Origin: Balanoglossus misakiensis
Taxonomy: Eukaryota; Hemichordata
Reading direction: 5' to 3'
Length of the DNA: 64,000 nucleotides
NCBI GenBank assembly: GCA_040954595.2
Contig: JBECUI020000024.1
Coordinates: 637,978 to 701,977 of the forward strand
This document shows positions 21,055-33,639 of this stretch, piece by piece. The stretch's first letter is position 1; each line of letters begins with the position of its first letter. The notes under the pieces were generated by a model. That model searched no databases. It was not told the DNA's origin and was given only the letters and a program-made list of their open reading frames with translations. The position numbers and the translations under genes are program-made.

Positions 21055-22690
21055 TGTGCCATCTCTGTGTGTACATGTATGGTATAATTCAAATGATAAC
21101 TAGAATGGTTTTCATTTTGTGAGTTGACACAGTACTGTGATAAGCTTGGTATAATCCCATAAATGATAACAATAATAGTTATGCTTTGTCAGACGACAGT
21201 ACTGTGATAAGCGCACATTAAATTGGTTGGAGTGAAACAGATCTTTATTATTACACTCTTAGCAACATCTGAATGAAATGATCATAAATAATCATCTTTA
21301 AAGTATGTTGGTTATAAGGCTATATATTTTACATATTTTAAAGAATTTTCCTTAAAAATTTGTTATGACTTATTATAAGGTATTGTGTAATGAAAAAGAT
21401 ATGATAATACGAGAATTCCTAAACAACAACATATTTTTGTTGAATTTGGAGGACAAATTTAACAGTGTACCAATTCAGCTCTCCCTTTGCATGCTGACTT
21501 GCTTCTGTATTCATACAAGGCAGCATTTATCCTTAACTTGATCAGATAGAAGGTCTTTTCATCCAAATGCATAGATTATGAATTATTTCTCTCAATATAT
21601 TCAGTGACTACCTCCCGATGATATATATCCTCCTGAATTAGTGCTTCAAATTTTGATATTTTTCTTGATATTTTTCTTTAATTTGACTTCAACCGTCACC
21701 ATTCTCCAAGACTGTAAAAGAAGGGAGATGATGATTAACTATTATCAATTTTTTTGCCCCTTGTACTGTCTTTACAACTGGCCGTATAAATCTGATATTT
21801 GTTTGGCATGCGAATTTTGGAATATGGATGTGTATGATCACAATTATAAGATCCTCAAAATAAAAGATCCTATCATTTCATTTGGTTAATAACCAGTTCA
21901 TAGGTGAATGGAAATATAGTTACTCACTTTGAGACCTGACATGTATATATAATAATTCAAAGTATTTATTCGCATATTTTTATATTATTCATGGTGTTAT
22001 AGATCAATGGAAATTTTTCAAATTAAATTCATGTATATAAAATGTAGCAATGTAATGTCATATGTGAAACCCTTAATCTTGATATTGTAATTCATTGTAG
22101 AATATGATTATATTGTGTTATTCACTCAACTTGTGCATGTATGTTTAAGATTCATGCAAAATTACTTTTTTATACAAACTGTTCCTTTTTGTGTTGTTCG
22201 GAGGTGACAACTCATCAACAATGAAATAAGTTTGGGAAATTTTTGAACAAAGTCATGAAGTGGAAGTACTATAAATAAGTTTAATATCTGTTTGAGTTGT
22301 CCTGCCAGAAGTCAACATTTTTAGCTTATACAAATACTGGTGCAACTACAGAACAGTTGAAGAATTTCATCATTATATTTATGTTTTAATTACAAGTATA
22401 TCAATTGTACCTTTTCCTTATATTAAAAGCATATTTTTATTATAATATTTAACTGAGTTCTTTGTCTACTTTTTTAAACTGACAATTTGTCAGTCATTAC
22501 CATAACCCTGGAGTGTATTTCACTGTGTCCAGAGATTCTTCTGTAGTTGTTATAATAAGACATCAAACCAGGTCCAATAATCAATATTACTCAAGCTAAG
22601 CTAATTACCAGGTCCAGGTTCAAAAAAGAAATAAGAGAAAAACTTACAATTTCAACAGGATCATCTTGAACCACTGCTAAGTGGTAGTAC
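21055..22690 (+). other. 3' UTR and downstream AT-rich sequence
   Basis: No further coding exon is seen. The first clear AATAAA is near 21859, which would give a 3' UTR of about 0.8 kb. Earlier A-rich variants (ATAAAT near 21284) are weaker. Confidence 0.5.
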
Positions 22691-22693
22691 TCG

Positions 22694-23143
22694 CACAGGG
22701 GGGCTGCAAACATGAAAGTTATAAATGGCGGAGTTCCTGCATTTTCCCCCAATAAACATTAATTGATGAACAGTCTTTGTGCTTGTTTATTTTTCTGTGT
22801 TACCTCCACCTGTCTTAGCAGTTGCTAATCCAGAATACAAACTATTGCATTTCCAATTAAGCACCTGCTAACGACTTAATCTGTGTGCCCCATCCACGGA
22901 TTTAGTGGATTAAGTAAACATCGGTCAGTTCTCACTTGGTAAGAGAATACCCAGTACTCGCTGACCGATATTTACTTTATTAACTTAATCCATGGATGGG
23001 GCACACAGATTAAGTCGTTAGCAGGTGATTAATGGGAAATGGATAGCTTTTATTCTGGATTAGCAAATGATAAGACAGGTTGGGAAAACGCAGAATGGAA
23101 CGTACTTCGCCATTTATAACTTTCATGTTTGCAGCCCCCTGTG
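22694..23143. mobile_element. Foldback element with long imperfect arms
   Basis: The outer ends are inverted copies: 'GGGGGCTGCAAACATGAAAG' on the left near 22698 and its reverse complement near 23120-23140. The inner arms include 'CTAACGACTTAATCTGTGTG' and its mirror around a loop of about 30 nt near 22950. Arm lengths differ by about 50 bp. I saw no clean target-site duplication. Confidence 0.85.
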
Positions 23144-23149
23144 GTACTA

Positions 23150-23765
23150 GGTGTCGGAAATGGGTAAGCACACCCTTCCAGCATGCTACACCCGTTAAGA
23201 CTGACCCAAAGAGACATATTTAAGTTGAATTTGACTTAACTAACAAATTACTGTTGCAAGTCAAATCCATATTTTGACTTTATCTCTGACTGAGCGCAGC
23301 ATTGTCTGAGAGACACTTCACGTCTTCCTCTTCACAAGCAGCCCACTTCAAGTTTCAGCAACATCCATAATAGTCCTAAAGTTGAGGTGCCAGTTAAAAT
23401 TAGGTTTTTGGACCAAACTGGAATAGCTGCCGAAGTTTGGTATTTCAAATGATTGTCAGGTCACCTGTTTATTATATGACTGTGAGGTTTCTAACAAAAG
23501 GGAGATGACATACAATCACAAGTGTAAATCCAATATTGAACATTACTTAAAGGGACAAATTGTTCAAATCCTCTTTTGAGCTTATTTGGTCAATTTTGTT
23601 TGATATGAAATGTGCCTATTATGCTGTTTGACTTCTTTAAACATGCTTAAATACTGGCCAATAAATAACTCCACTATGTTTGAAATTAAACCAGATAGTA
23701 CAATAATACATTCCAAATGTCATCTGTGATAACATCATGCTTTGGACTTTTTTACTTTATATATT
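23150..23765. other. Non-coding, nothing recognised
   Basis: No feature I can support. Confidence 0.4.
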
Positions 23766-23775
23766 ACATAACATG

Positions 23776-23958
23776 TTACGGAGGGGGGAGAGAGGTGAGA
23801 AAAGGAATGTGAGAAAGGAGAAGAAAAGCAAGAGGGCGGAAATGAGAATGTCAGGATGGAAAGGGAATGAGGGGAGGACTTTGACAGAAGGGGAGGGGAG
23901 ATACCGAATAAGTGAAGGTGAGAGAGGAAGTGGTTAGACAGGAAGAAAGGGAAATTAA
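23776..23958 (+). repeat. Polypurine (A/G-rich) tract
   Basis: About 180 bp in which one strand is overwhelmingly A and G, with few interruptions. Homopurine tracts of this size can adopt triplex or other non-B structures. The reverse-strand 'SFPPS..FSSPFSHSFSHL' ORF is a by-product of this composition. Confidence 0.8.
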
Positions 23959-23965
23959 AGCTCAA

Positions 23966-24021
23966 TCACCACCACCACCACCACCACCACAATCATCATC
24001 ATCACCATCATTGCCATCATC
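23966..24021 (+). repeat. CAC/CAT trinucleotide microsatellite
   Basis: Runs of CAC then CAT triplets, like the intronic tract at 13191-13273. Confidence 0.88.
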
Positions 24022-25760
24022 ATTCTGGAGGCATCGTGGCCTGTATTGGCCCATGGGCATCATGGGCCAAAAAAACTGATTCAGTGTAAATGTGCATAAA
24101 CCACACTTTTGTACGAACTCCTGTAACCGGTGACGCAAGTCGTGAGTGGATTTGTGGGCGTGTCGCGACCTTTTCTGTGAACGTGATGCAGAGTGATATA
24201 TTGATGACCCCCAGCCACCCCCACACCCTTTGGTAACACACTTCTTAAACTTTCTTTACATAGAATGGACTTCTCAAACCTTCCTTACCAAAGTTCTGAT
24301 TAAAGATATCTATCTTCTAGGGTACTACCAACAGCGTTTCACGTGACTGTAGACAAGCATCAAGTACCTGTACACAGACAAGGGCGTGCGCGCGTCCACA
24401 ATAATTTAAAACGAATGTTTCCACCGCCGTGTGTTTTATGCACATAAACACTGAATCAGCTTTAATATTGTCCCATGATGCCCCGTGAGTTGTCAGGGTA
24501 CCAAACTGACAATGCTGGAGAAAAAATGAAGTGTTGACATGCATGTTGTTGAGGGGTTTCACAATGCATGTTACGGACGCTGGTTTCTCTTAGCAATAGA
24601 GTAGAGGCGTAAGGATGGGTTGATCTTGTGATTAAGAATTTTGGCAAAGAAACAGAAATTGTGTCATTTAGTTTTGTATTAAACCCTATTCGCGTATTTT
24701 GTGTTAAAGCACGAAATACTGCAATAATGAGATACGGTAGTATTTAACACATATAATATATGATATAATATAGCTTTATCAATACCAGTGAATTTTGTGA
24801 CGTCATTGCTGTACATTTTTTTATCTTTTATTTAAAACGCACAATGTTACATCAACAAATCAAAAGAAGAAACGAACTGAAAACTCACATCATAGCTTCA
24901 AAATGTATTACACTTTCTGGATGGTTGCATGATTCCTAAGGTTTGTATACCTTCAACCTCAATGTCACGCGGGAGGATTGGTGTTGGGAATGTAACGGGG
25001 AATTAAACTCTATCGATGGGGATAACTCGCTTGGCTAATACTGAGAGGTACCTATATGGAATCGTGCTGACGTCCAGATACATCGACACGAACACTGGGT
25101 ATTTATGGTAGCAACTGAGAATATAAGAATTTAATGAAATAAACCTACTCGACCACTTGCGTTCTGAGGACAAGAAGGACACAAATAGTCCGCCATCCAA
25201 AAGACCGTTCCAGCATTTTATTTTTACCCGCCAAAAGACGCGGAGATATATTTTTAGATGAATGATCCATGCATACTCTGATTGCATAGTACTTGTCTTC
25301 CTTGTGTTCCTTAAAACAATGAATGTATTGTATTTTCTTTTCTTTTCATCAGGAATGCGATAACTTTCTTAACACTTCAAAAGTTTCTTTACTCTTCAAT
25401 CACTTCTGTCTCAACTTTTAAGTTTAACTTTTACTTCCAAATCTCAGGTCACAAACTCTATAGACTGCTAAACAATTTTCTTCCTAGTGTTGTATGCGCC
25501 ACTTGTGAATTTTTGCGAGTGAGATTCACGGGCGTTTGAGCACAATTTATACAAAATATGTTTATCGCCATTAGAAAAACGTTCGCGTAGAATCAATGAC
25601 GTCATGGTAAATTTTAGCTGCATGCTCCAATAGGGATGATAGGGAGACTACTTGTTGTAGAGCACCTGAAAATGTACGTATTTCGTCACTTCCTTTTCGC
25701 GAAATTTAATTCTTAACGGCATCTTAGTTTTAAGATTTGTGATTCCTTTTTTCTTCAGTT
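24022..25760. other. No recognised gene
   Basis: Several short ORFs exist; the longest on the minus strand (25003-25287) has plausible composition but no motif I recognise and no clear splice frame. Confidence 0.35.
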
Positions 25761-25761
25761 G

Positions 25762-26070
25762 TACATTTGCATCACGGGATACTTCTTTGTAGACTATCGA
25801 ACCTTGGCATCTCAGACACAGTACTAACATGGTTTACATCTTACCTTCAATATAGATATCAAACTGTAATCATCGAAAACACTGCAAGTTCACAGTCACC
25901 TCTCGTATACGGGGTGCCACTGCCCCTCTGTTGTTCACCATTTATATAGCCCAACTTTATAGTAAACCGATTCGTCCCCACATCCTACAATTTCATCAGT
26001 ACGCCGATGATAACCAGCGATACCTCGCCTTTTCCCATCAAGATTCAACCTCTGACGTTCCTGTCTTCTA
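25762..26070 (+). pseudogene. Non-LTR retrotransposon RT fragment with YADD box
   Basis: The translation begins at 'HHGILLCRLSNLGISD' and runs through 'WFTSYLQYRYQTV' and 'SPLVYGVP'. A frame change at the expected 'GVPQGSVLGP' site follows, then 'PLLFTIYIAQLYSKP', 'HQYADDNQ' and a stop. These are RT motifs of CR1/jockey-like elements, including the catalytic YADD. The frame jump and truncation at both ends show a dead fragment. Confidence 0.85.
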
Positions 26071-26098
26071 AGGATTGTTGAACTTTAATTCATGCAGT

Positions 26099-26945
26099 TT
26101 GTTGTTACGGCCGGTCGTCCTCCGGACGTTTACCTCATCGGCTTCTGTGGGGAATCAGCCACGTCCGAAAGCTGACGGCGTACATTCTCTTCATCTCCTT
26201 CTCCACCCAACATATTCATAAAGTCCGAGAGAGGTACCCGGCAGATCGTAAACCTTTCGTAGACAGAGACTTGCAAGAAGTTTTCCGAGTAACACAAAGT
26301 TCTGGTTTATTACTGGTCACACGTAAGAATTACACGACTCGATCCATGCTCGTTGACTCCCATCACGGATCTCCGGTGATAAATGTGTGATCTCAAATTT
26401 CACCACACCTTATTAATACGTTAGTCAAGTATTAAGTCATAAAAGGAACACGTCATCTTGATATTTCTTAAACATGAACTTAGCGCGTGATATCTCTATC
26501 TCGTTCTGACATGTATCAATTACACAATGTTGTTTACTCTGGGTCAAGTACCAATGTCAATACTGGACTAAAACCATATAAGTGAATGACTTCTTACGTA
26601 ATCATAAACAAGATCTATGATCGTTAAAACTCAATCGTGACACTTGTATTACCACTGGTTTCTCATGATTGTTCATGCATCGGGGAATCTGTAGCGATGA
26701 GGTAACGGGCTCTGACGAGAACCGTGATCCACGGAGAAACGTATTTGATTTACGTTCATTTATTGTCCGGAATTATTATAGTACATCAAATACGCCCAGT
26801 AAAGTACATGAGGAAGGGAACGAGCTCAGTAGCCTGAGGTACTCCCATCTCCCGTTAGATTATTCTCCCCTAACTTTGGAAACAAAGTTCTCTTATGATT
26901 ACTTTTCTCAAGGCGTGGTTAACCATGTAAAATATCACAAATACA
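26099..26945 (-). mobile_element. Possible solo LTR or other insert between RT fragment and satellite
   Basis: The RT fragment ends shortly before a TGTTGTTACGG. Read on the minus strand there is an AATAAA near 26308 and the segment ends in AACAACA. This would suit a reverse-oriented LTR, but I could not fix both ends or a target duplication. Confidence 0.25.
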
Positions 26946-26947
26946 TG

Positions 26948-29832
26948 TAGTGGCCAGTGTCGTGCCCATTAATTTTGAGTGTTTGGTGGGGTCAACCTTT
27001 GCGTCAACATTGATTAACCAGGCCATGCAGAGCTAGTGGCCAGTGTCGTGCCCATTAATTTTGAGTGTTTGGTGGGGTCAACCTTTGCGTCAACATTGAT
27101 TAACCAGGCCATGCAGAGCTAGTGGCCAGTGTCGTGCCCATTAATTTTGAGTGTTTGGTGGGGTCAACCTTTGCGTCAACATTGATTAACCAGGCCATGC
27201 AGAGCTAGTGGCCAGTGTCGTGCCCATTAATTTTGAGTGTTTGGTGGGGTCAACCTTTGCGTCAACATTGATTAACCAGGCCATGCAGAGCTAGTGGCCA
27301 GTGTCGTGCCCATTAATTTTGAGTGTTTGGTGGGGTCAACCTTTGCGTCAACATTGATTAACCATGCCATGCAGAGCTAGTGGCCAGTGTCGTGCCCATT
27401 AATTTTGAGTGTTTGGTGGGGTCAACCTTTGCGTCAACATTGATTAACCAGGCCATGCAGAGCTAGTGGCCAGTGTCGTGCCCATTAATTTTGAGTGTTT
27501 GGTGGGGTCAACCTTTGCGTCAACATTGATTAACCAGGCCATGCAGCGCTAGTGGCCAGTGTCGTGCCCATTAATTTTGAGTGTTTGGTGGGGTCAACCT
27601 TTGCGTCAACATTGATAAACCAGGCCATGCAGAGCTAGTGGCCAGTGTCGTTCCCATTAATTTTGAGTGTTTGGTGGGGTCAACCTTTGCGTCAACATTG
27701 ATTAACCAGGCCAGAGCTTAGTGGCCAGTGTCGTGCCCATCAATTTTGAGTGTTTGGTGGGGTCAACCCTTGCGTCAACCTCGATTAGCCAGGCCAGAGC
27801 TTAGTGGCCAGTGTCGCGCCCATTAATTTTGAGTGTTTGGTGGGGTCAACCCTTGCGTCAACCTGGATTAGCCAGGCCAGAGCTAGTGGCCAGTGTCGTG
27901 CCCATCAATTTTGAGTGTTTGGTGGGGTCAACCCTTGCGTCAACATTGATTAGCCAGGCCAGAGCTAGTGGCCAGTGTCGTGCCCATCAATTTTGAGTGT
28001 TTGGTGGGGTCAACCCTTGCGTCAACCTTGATTAGCCAGGCCAAAGCTAGTGGCCAGTGTCGTGCCCATCAATTATGAGTGTTTGGTGGGGTCAACCCTT
28101 GCGTCAACATTGATTAGCCAGGCCAGAGCTAGTGGCCAGTGTCGTGCCCATCAATTATGAGTGTTTGGTGGGGTCAACCCTTGTGTCAACATTGATTAGC
28201 CAGGCCAGAGCTTAGTGGCCAGTGTTGCGCCCATTAATTTTGAGTGTTTGGTGGGGTAAACCCTTGCGTCAACCTTGATTAGCCAGGCCAGAGCTAGTGG
28301 CCAGTGTCGTGCCCATCAATTTTGAGTGTTTGGTGGGGTCAACCCTTGCGTCAACCTTGATTAGCCAGGCCAGAGCTAGTGGCCAGTGTCGTGCCCATCA
28401 ATTATGAGTGTTTGGTGGGGTCAACCCTTGCGTCAACATTGATTAGCCAGGCCAGAGCTAGTGGCCAGTGTCGTGCCCATCAATTATGAGTGTTTGGTGG
28501 GGTCAACCCTTGCGTCAACATTGATTAGCCAGGCCAGAGCTTAGTGGCCAGTGTTGCGCCCATTAATTTTGAGTGTTTGGTGGGGTAAACCCTTGCGTCA
28601 ACCTTGATTAGCCAGGCCAGAGCTAGTGGCCAGTGTCGTGCCCATCAATTTTGAGTGTTTGGTGGGGTCAACCTTTGCGTCAACCTTGATTAGCCAGGCC
28701 AGAGCTAGTGGCCAGTGTCGTGCCCATCAATTTTGAGTGTTTGGTGGGGTCAACCCTTGCGTCAACATTGATTAGCCAGGCCAGAGCTAGTGGCCAGTGT
28801 CGCGCCCATTAATTTTGAGTGTTTGGTGGGATCAACCTTTGCGTCAACCTTGATTAGCCAGGCCATGCAGAGCTAGTGGCCAGTGTCGTGCCCATCAATT
28901 TTGAGTGTTTGGTGGGGTCAACCTTTGCGTCAACCTTGATTAGCCAGGCCATGCAGAGCTAGTGGCCAGTGTCGTGCCCATCAATTTTGAGTGTTTGGTG
29001 GGGTCAACCTTTGCGTCAACCTTGATTAGCCAGGCCATGCAGAGCTAGTGGCCAGTGTCGTGCCCATCAATTTTGAGTGTTTGGTGGGGTCAACCTTTGC
29101 GTCAACCTTGATTAACCAGGCCATGCAGAGCTAGTGGCCAGTGTCGTGCCCATCAATTTTGAGTGTTTGGTGGGGTCAACCTTTGCGTCAACATTGATCA
29201 ACCAGGCCATGCAGAGCTAGTGGCCAGTGTCGTGCCCATCAATTTTGAGTGTTTGGTGGGGTCAACCTTTGCGTCAACATTGATTAACCAGGCCATGCAG
29301 AGCTAGTGGCCAGTGTCGTGCCCATCAATTTTGAGTGTTTGGTGGGTTCAACCTTTGCGTCAACATTGATTAACCAGGCCATGCAGAGCTACATTGTAGT
29401 GGCCAGTGTCGTGCCCATCAATTTTGAGTGTTTGGTGGGGTCAACCTTTGCGTCAACATTGATTAACCAGGCCATGCAGAGCTAGTGGCCAGTGTCGTGC
29501 CCATCAATTTTGAGTGTTTGGTGGGGTCAACCTTTGCGTCAACTTTGATTAACCAGGCCATGCAGAGCTAGTGGCCAGTGTCGTGCCCATCAATTTTGAG
29601 TGTTTGGTGGGGTCAACCTTTGTGTCAACATTGATTAACCAGGCCATGCAGAGCTAGTGGCCAGTGTCGTGCCCATCAATTTTGAGTGTTTGGTGGGGTC
29701 AACCTTTGCATCAACATTGATTAACCAGGCCATGCAGAGCTAGTGGCCAGTGTCGTGCCCATTAATTTTGAGTGTTTGGTAGGGTCAACCTTTGCGTCAA
29801 CATTGATTAACCAGGCCATGCAGAGCTACATG
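26948..29832 (+). repeat. Satellite array, 34 copies of an 82-86-bp unit
   Basis: I counted 34 occurrences of the 'TGGCCAGTGT' landmark from 26951 to 29744. Spacing is exactly 86 bp for copies 1-9, 82 or 83 bp for copies 10-23 (which lack 'ATGC' of the longer type) and 86 bp again for copies 24-34, with one 93-bp step caused by a 7-bp insertion near 29391. Units are more than 90 % identical by eye. Confidence 0.97.
28216..28873 (+). repeat. Higher-order repeat of 329 bp inside the satellite
   Basis: The variant unit with 'GTGTTGCGCCCATTAA' and 'GGGGTAAACCC' occurs at 28216 and again at 28545, 329 bp apart (82+82+82+83). The neighbouring units with 'CAATTATGAGTG' recur in the same order, so a four-unit block was duplicated. 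Confidence 0.8.
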
Positions 29833-30440
29833 TATGTTGCCTGTAAGGCACACATCTCCAATTGGTACATTGGGCCTATCATACTGTACATGTACAACTA
29901 GGAAAATGTACTTCATCATATTTCCATAGTCAGCAGCTTCAAGAACATGTTGCCTTCTCTATATGAATGTTTAGACTAAAAAGAAGTATAAGAAGAATAA
30001 AGTTGTCCAATTATTGTTGGCAGGGGGTGGGGATGTGTGCTCCCATACAAATGTATATGGGTATGTACTCTTTAAGAAAAACGTTCATATGCAAGAGAAA
30101 AATGGTAAATGACAAAGAAAATTTGACTGGTATTACAATAGGTCGGGTTTTTGGCATTTACACATATTGATGTTATCAACCGGGAAGCACACTACGTGCT
30201 GAAAATAATTGGAGACCTCTCGCCCGGGGTGTCGGCCAGTGGCCACATACATTTCCAGTCCTAAACCTTGCATCAGTTCTGTGGTGCGGATTAAGAAATA
30301 AGATTGGCGCTACAATATGCCCACTTAGATTGAAATGGATTCTGCATATATACATGTAAACACATTGAAAATGAGATATTACACATATAATCATGGGACA
30401 AGAAGGGCAAAAATTAAATTATCCAGCAGGTGCTCGAATT

Positions 30441-31240
30441 ATGCAAATTAGAACAGTTGTCTAATATTGCCATGTCAACCACGTTGAAATTGTTTTAGGT
30501 ACCCATATTAATTAAAACCGTGAAAATGCGATATTACACACCATATAAGACAAACCAGGGAAATTTACATGTTAGAGAAGTTTGTCGGCCATTTTGGATT
30601 ATGCAAATTAGTACAGTTGTCTAATATTGCCATGTCAACCACGCTGAAATTGTTTTAGTTACCCATATTGATGAAAACCCTGCAAATGCGATTTTAGGCA
30701 CCATATAAGACAAAACAGGGAAATTTACATTTAAGAAGAGTTTGGTGGCCATTTTGGATTATGCAAATTAGAACAGCTGTCTAATATTGCCATGTCAACG
30801 ACGTTGAAATTGTTTTAGGTACCCATATTGATGAAAACCCTGCAAATGCGATATTACACACTATTAAAGACAACCATAGTAAATTTACATGTTAGAGAAG
30901 TTTGTCGGCCATTCTAGATCATGCAAATTAGAACAGCTGTCTAACATTGCAATGTCAACCACGTTGAAATTGTTTTAGGTACCCATATTGATGAAAACCC
31001 TTCAAATGCGATACTACACACTATTTAAGACGACCATAGGAAATTTACATGTTAGAGGAGTTTGGCGGCCATTTTGGACTATGCAAATGAGAAGAGTTGA
31101 ACAAAAAATGCCATATTTGCAATGCTGTTGTCTTGTTTTGGGTGCCTATGTTAAGGCTTGAAAATGAAAGCTTATTCACCATTTTGGCACAAACAGTGCC
31201 GAGAAGGTGTTCCAATGTAACTTAGAAGAGTTGCCATATT
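30441..31240 (+). repeat. 160-bp tandem repeat within the left arm
   Basis: 'ATGCAAATTAGA' or a close variant starts at 30441, 30601, 30761, 30921 and 31081, exactly 160 bp apart each time. Each unit also holds 'ATTGCCATGTCAACCACG' or a close variant and 'CGGCCATTTTGGATTATG'. The right arm keeps only about two units (56440-56680). Confidence 0.9.
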
Positions 31241-32579
31241 TGCAATACAGTTATATTGTTTAAGGTATGAATGCAAATCCTGAATATTAGATTTATAACA
31301 ATTTCATTGGAAAGAACATTTGTAGGTTCATCATTGACCCCATAGGACTGTCAACTCGACTACAGACAGTCTCGATGAACACAAGACATGATCCCAATTT
31401 GCAAGCTGAGTTGAAACTGACTGCTGCAGTAACTTTAGCTCTGGGAATGTCTTGTGTGATTTAAAGCAATTGATGACCAAATTTAACACAGTTTCTCTGA
31501 GGTAACCACTTAGCTTTCGTGACTGGTTGTTTAAGAATCCAAAAAACATGAATTCTACCCAATGAATTCAACCCTTAGAATTTCACAACTGTAACACAGT
31601 TTGCAGTCATGCACAAAAGTGTGTATCATACACATAAGAAATTTCTCACATGTATTTTTATGATGGCAATGCATTTGACTGTAAACAAACATTGACATCA
31701 GTCAGTAGCGCTATTTTGTCAGTGAAATGGCTTCATCATCATCCCTCCAACCAAAGTTGAAACTGAGTTGCAAATATTGCACAGCTTGAAATCATAAAAT
31801 GTTGCAAAATTGAACCAACAGTTCGGTCAATGATCAAGTTCTTACAGCTATTATTAGAACCAGACAATCTCAGCGAACAAGAGACATGGGCCTTATTTGC
31901 AAGTCGAGTTAGAACTGCCTTTGCCTGCCCACGGACGCCCCAGTTTCAGCAAAAATTATTGCATTAAAATGTGAGTATGGAGAACTATGCTCTGTGTTCC
32001 TTTTGTTAGCTTACATAGCTGTTGTCATTCTAGTTTTTCCTCTGTCCTGTGAACAGAGTTTCAGTTGCGAAAACCGACAGTTCTTAAAGTACAAAAGTAC
32101 ACCTAAATTGCCTCGGTGATGAGCATGCAGAATTTATCTGATGCTTTTTACTGGCAGCAGGACCACACCAGTTGCAGATTGTCAATTCCATGGCACAAGG
32201 GAATTTACGCTTTGCGTTCAAATATAAATAATTAACACCTGTTTAATTTTTCTATATGTTCTTTAGTGATGATTCAAAAGTATTATGACTGCTAGTGTGA
32301 TTAATATTCTATTTTCAAAATGTGTTTCTCTTAATGATTATGAATACATCAAAATTTATGCTTTAAAATTAAATCATTATACCTGAAATATTGCAAATAT
32401 TTGGAGGGTTGCATTTAATTTGAAGTTCTCGATCAAAGTTTTAGGCATAAAAAAGGTGCTACACCCCCGAAAAATTGGTAGCTATGAATTCAATTCAAAG
32501 AGTGTTGTAATGTCTGTTTTGCAACAGGGTGCCAGTTCAACAAAGCGCATGAGGATAGTAAATCACCTTTGTGAATTTT

Positions 32580-32960
32580 GTGCACCACAGTAAGAATTCC
32601 CTAGAAACTGCAAACTAAATTGCAAAGCAATCAGACAAAAATGGCAGTAATTGCCAAAAAAAAAAAAAAAATATTGTCACTTCCATCACTGGGTTTGTTA
32701 AATTGTCATAAAATCACACCTAAGAACATGCAAACCAAATTTTAAAAAAAATGTGGGTAGAGGTTTCTGAGTATATGACGACCAAAATCACCCCAAAATA
32801 TACTTCAAAAATGAAAAATAAAATCTGTATAAAGTCTCAATAACATAAATACACACCAATTTCTAAAGCAATCTGACCAGTACCTTCTTGAGTTTCTGAG
32901 TTTAGAACAATTTCACATTGGTCCCAATGGTATATTGACATATACAAAATTGGACCTAAA
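32580..32960 (-). repeat. Degenerate repeat of the 'AAAGCAATCTGACCAGT' family
   Basis: Sub-units of about 100-135 bp share 'CATGCAAACCAAATTT' and 'CTAAAGCAATCTGACCAGT'. Poly(A) lies near 32657. Reverse-complement counterparts are at 51460-51600 and 53950-54070. Confidence 0.65.
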
Positions 32961-33639
32961 GAGTAAAACACATTTCAAAGATTTTACAATTAAAGCCTCA
33001 CAAGCTGCCAAATTTTACACATCTTTTTCCACAATAACATTTTTCAAATCATCCACCTATCCTTTAAAATCAGCACCATTGAGCCATATTACTTGAATTT
33101 GCATGGGGTTTGTCATCTTTCTGCGATGTGTACCCTCCATATGGAGGCTGATTAAAACAGGTGTGGCGCTCGTTTAATATCTGACTTCTTTAAATTGCAA
33201 CATACAGGCACATTCATTAGTCAATAAAATGTTCATGTATACCTATCAGTCAGTTTGTTTAGATGAACAAATCTAAGATGGAAAGTAATATCATGAAAAT
33301 ACTGAAAGATTGGAAACTCTGAGTTTGAGTCTAAGGATAACAAGGGAACCTCTCTACTATTTGACGCACCAAAGCTATGAAAAACTTCCTTCTTTCCCTC
33401 AAATATTTTTTATGAATATGTTCTACTCCGTGATTAAAATTTCCCTTTTACCAAATGTACATATGTAAGAGACGTGATTTTTTCAGCAAAATTTCAAATG
33501 GCCTAGGGTGACTTTTTACCTACTTACCCATATTGGGTAGCATGAAACACAGAATGGCATACCAGTGGGTTAGAGATACAGCGTTTTATATTAACATGAA
33601 TTAACATGAAACTAAAAATTTGATGGTTTACTTAGGACT

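Noticed and set aside
25003-25287. Minus-strand ORF of 94 codons as a gene
   Set aside because: Plausible composition but no recognisable domain, start context or neighbouring exon; kept only as unannotated sequence.
26948-29832. CRISPR-like array
   Set aside because: Units are contiguous and almost identical with no unique spacers; this is a eukaryotic satellite.
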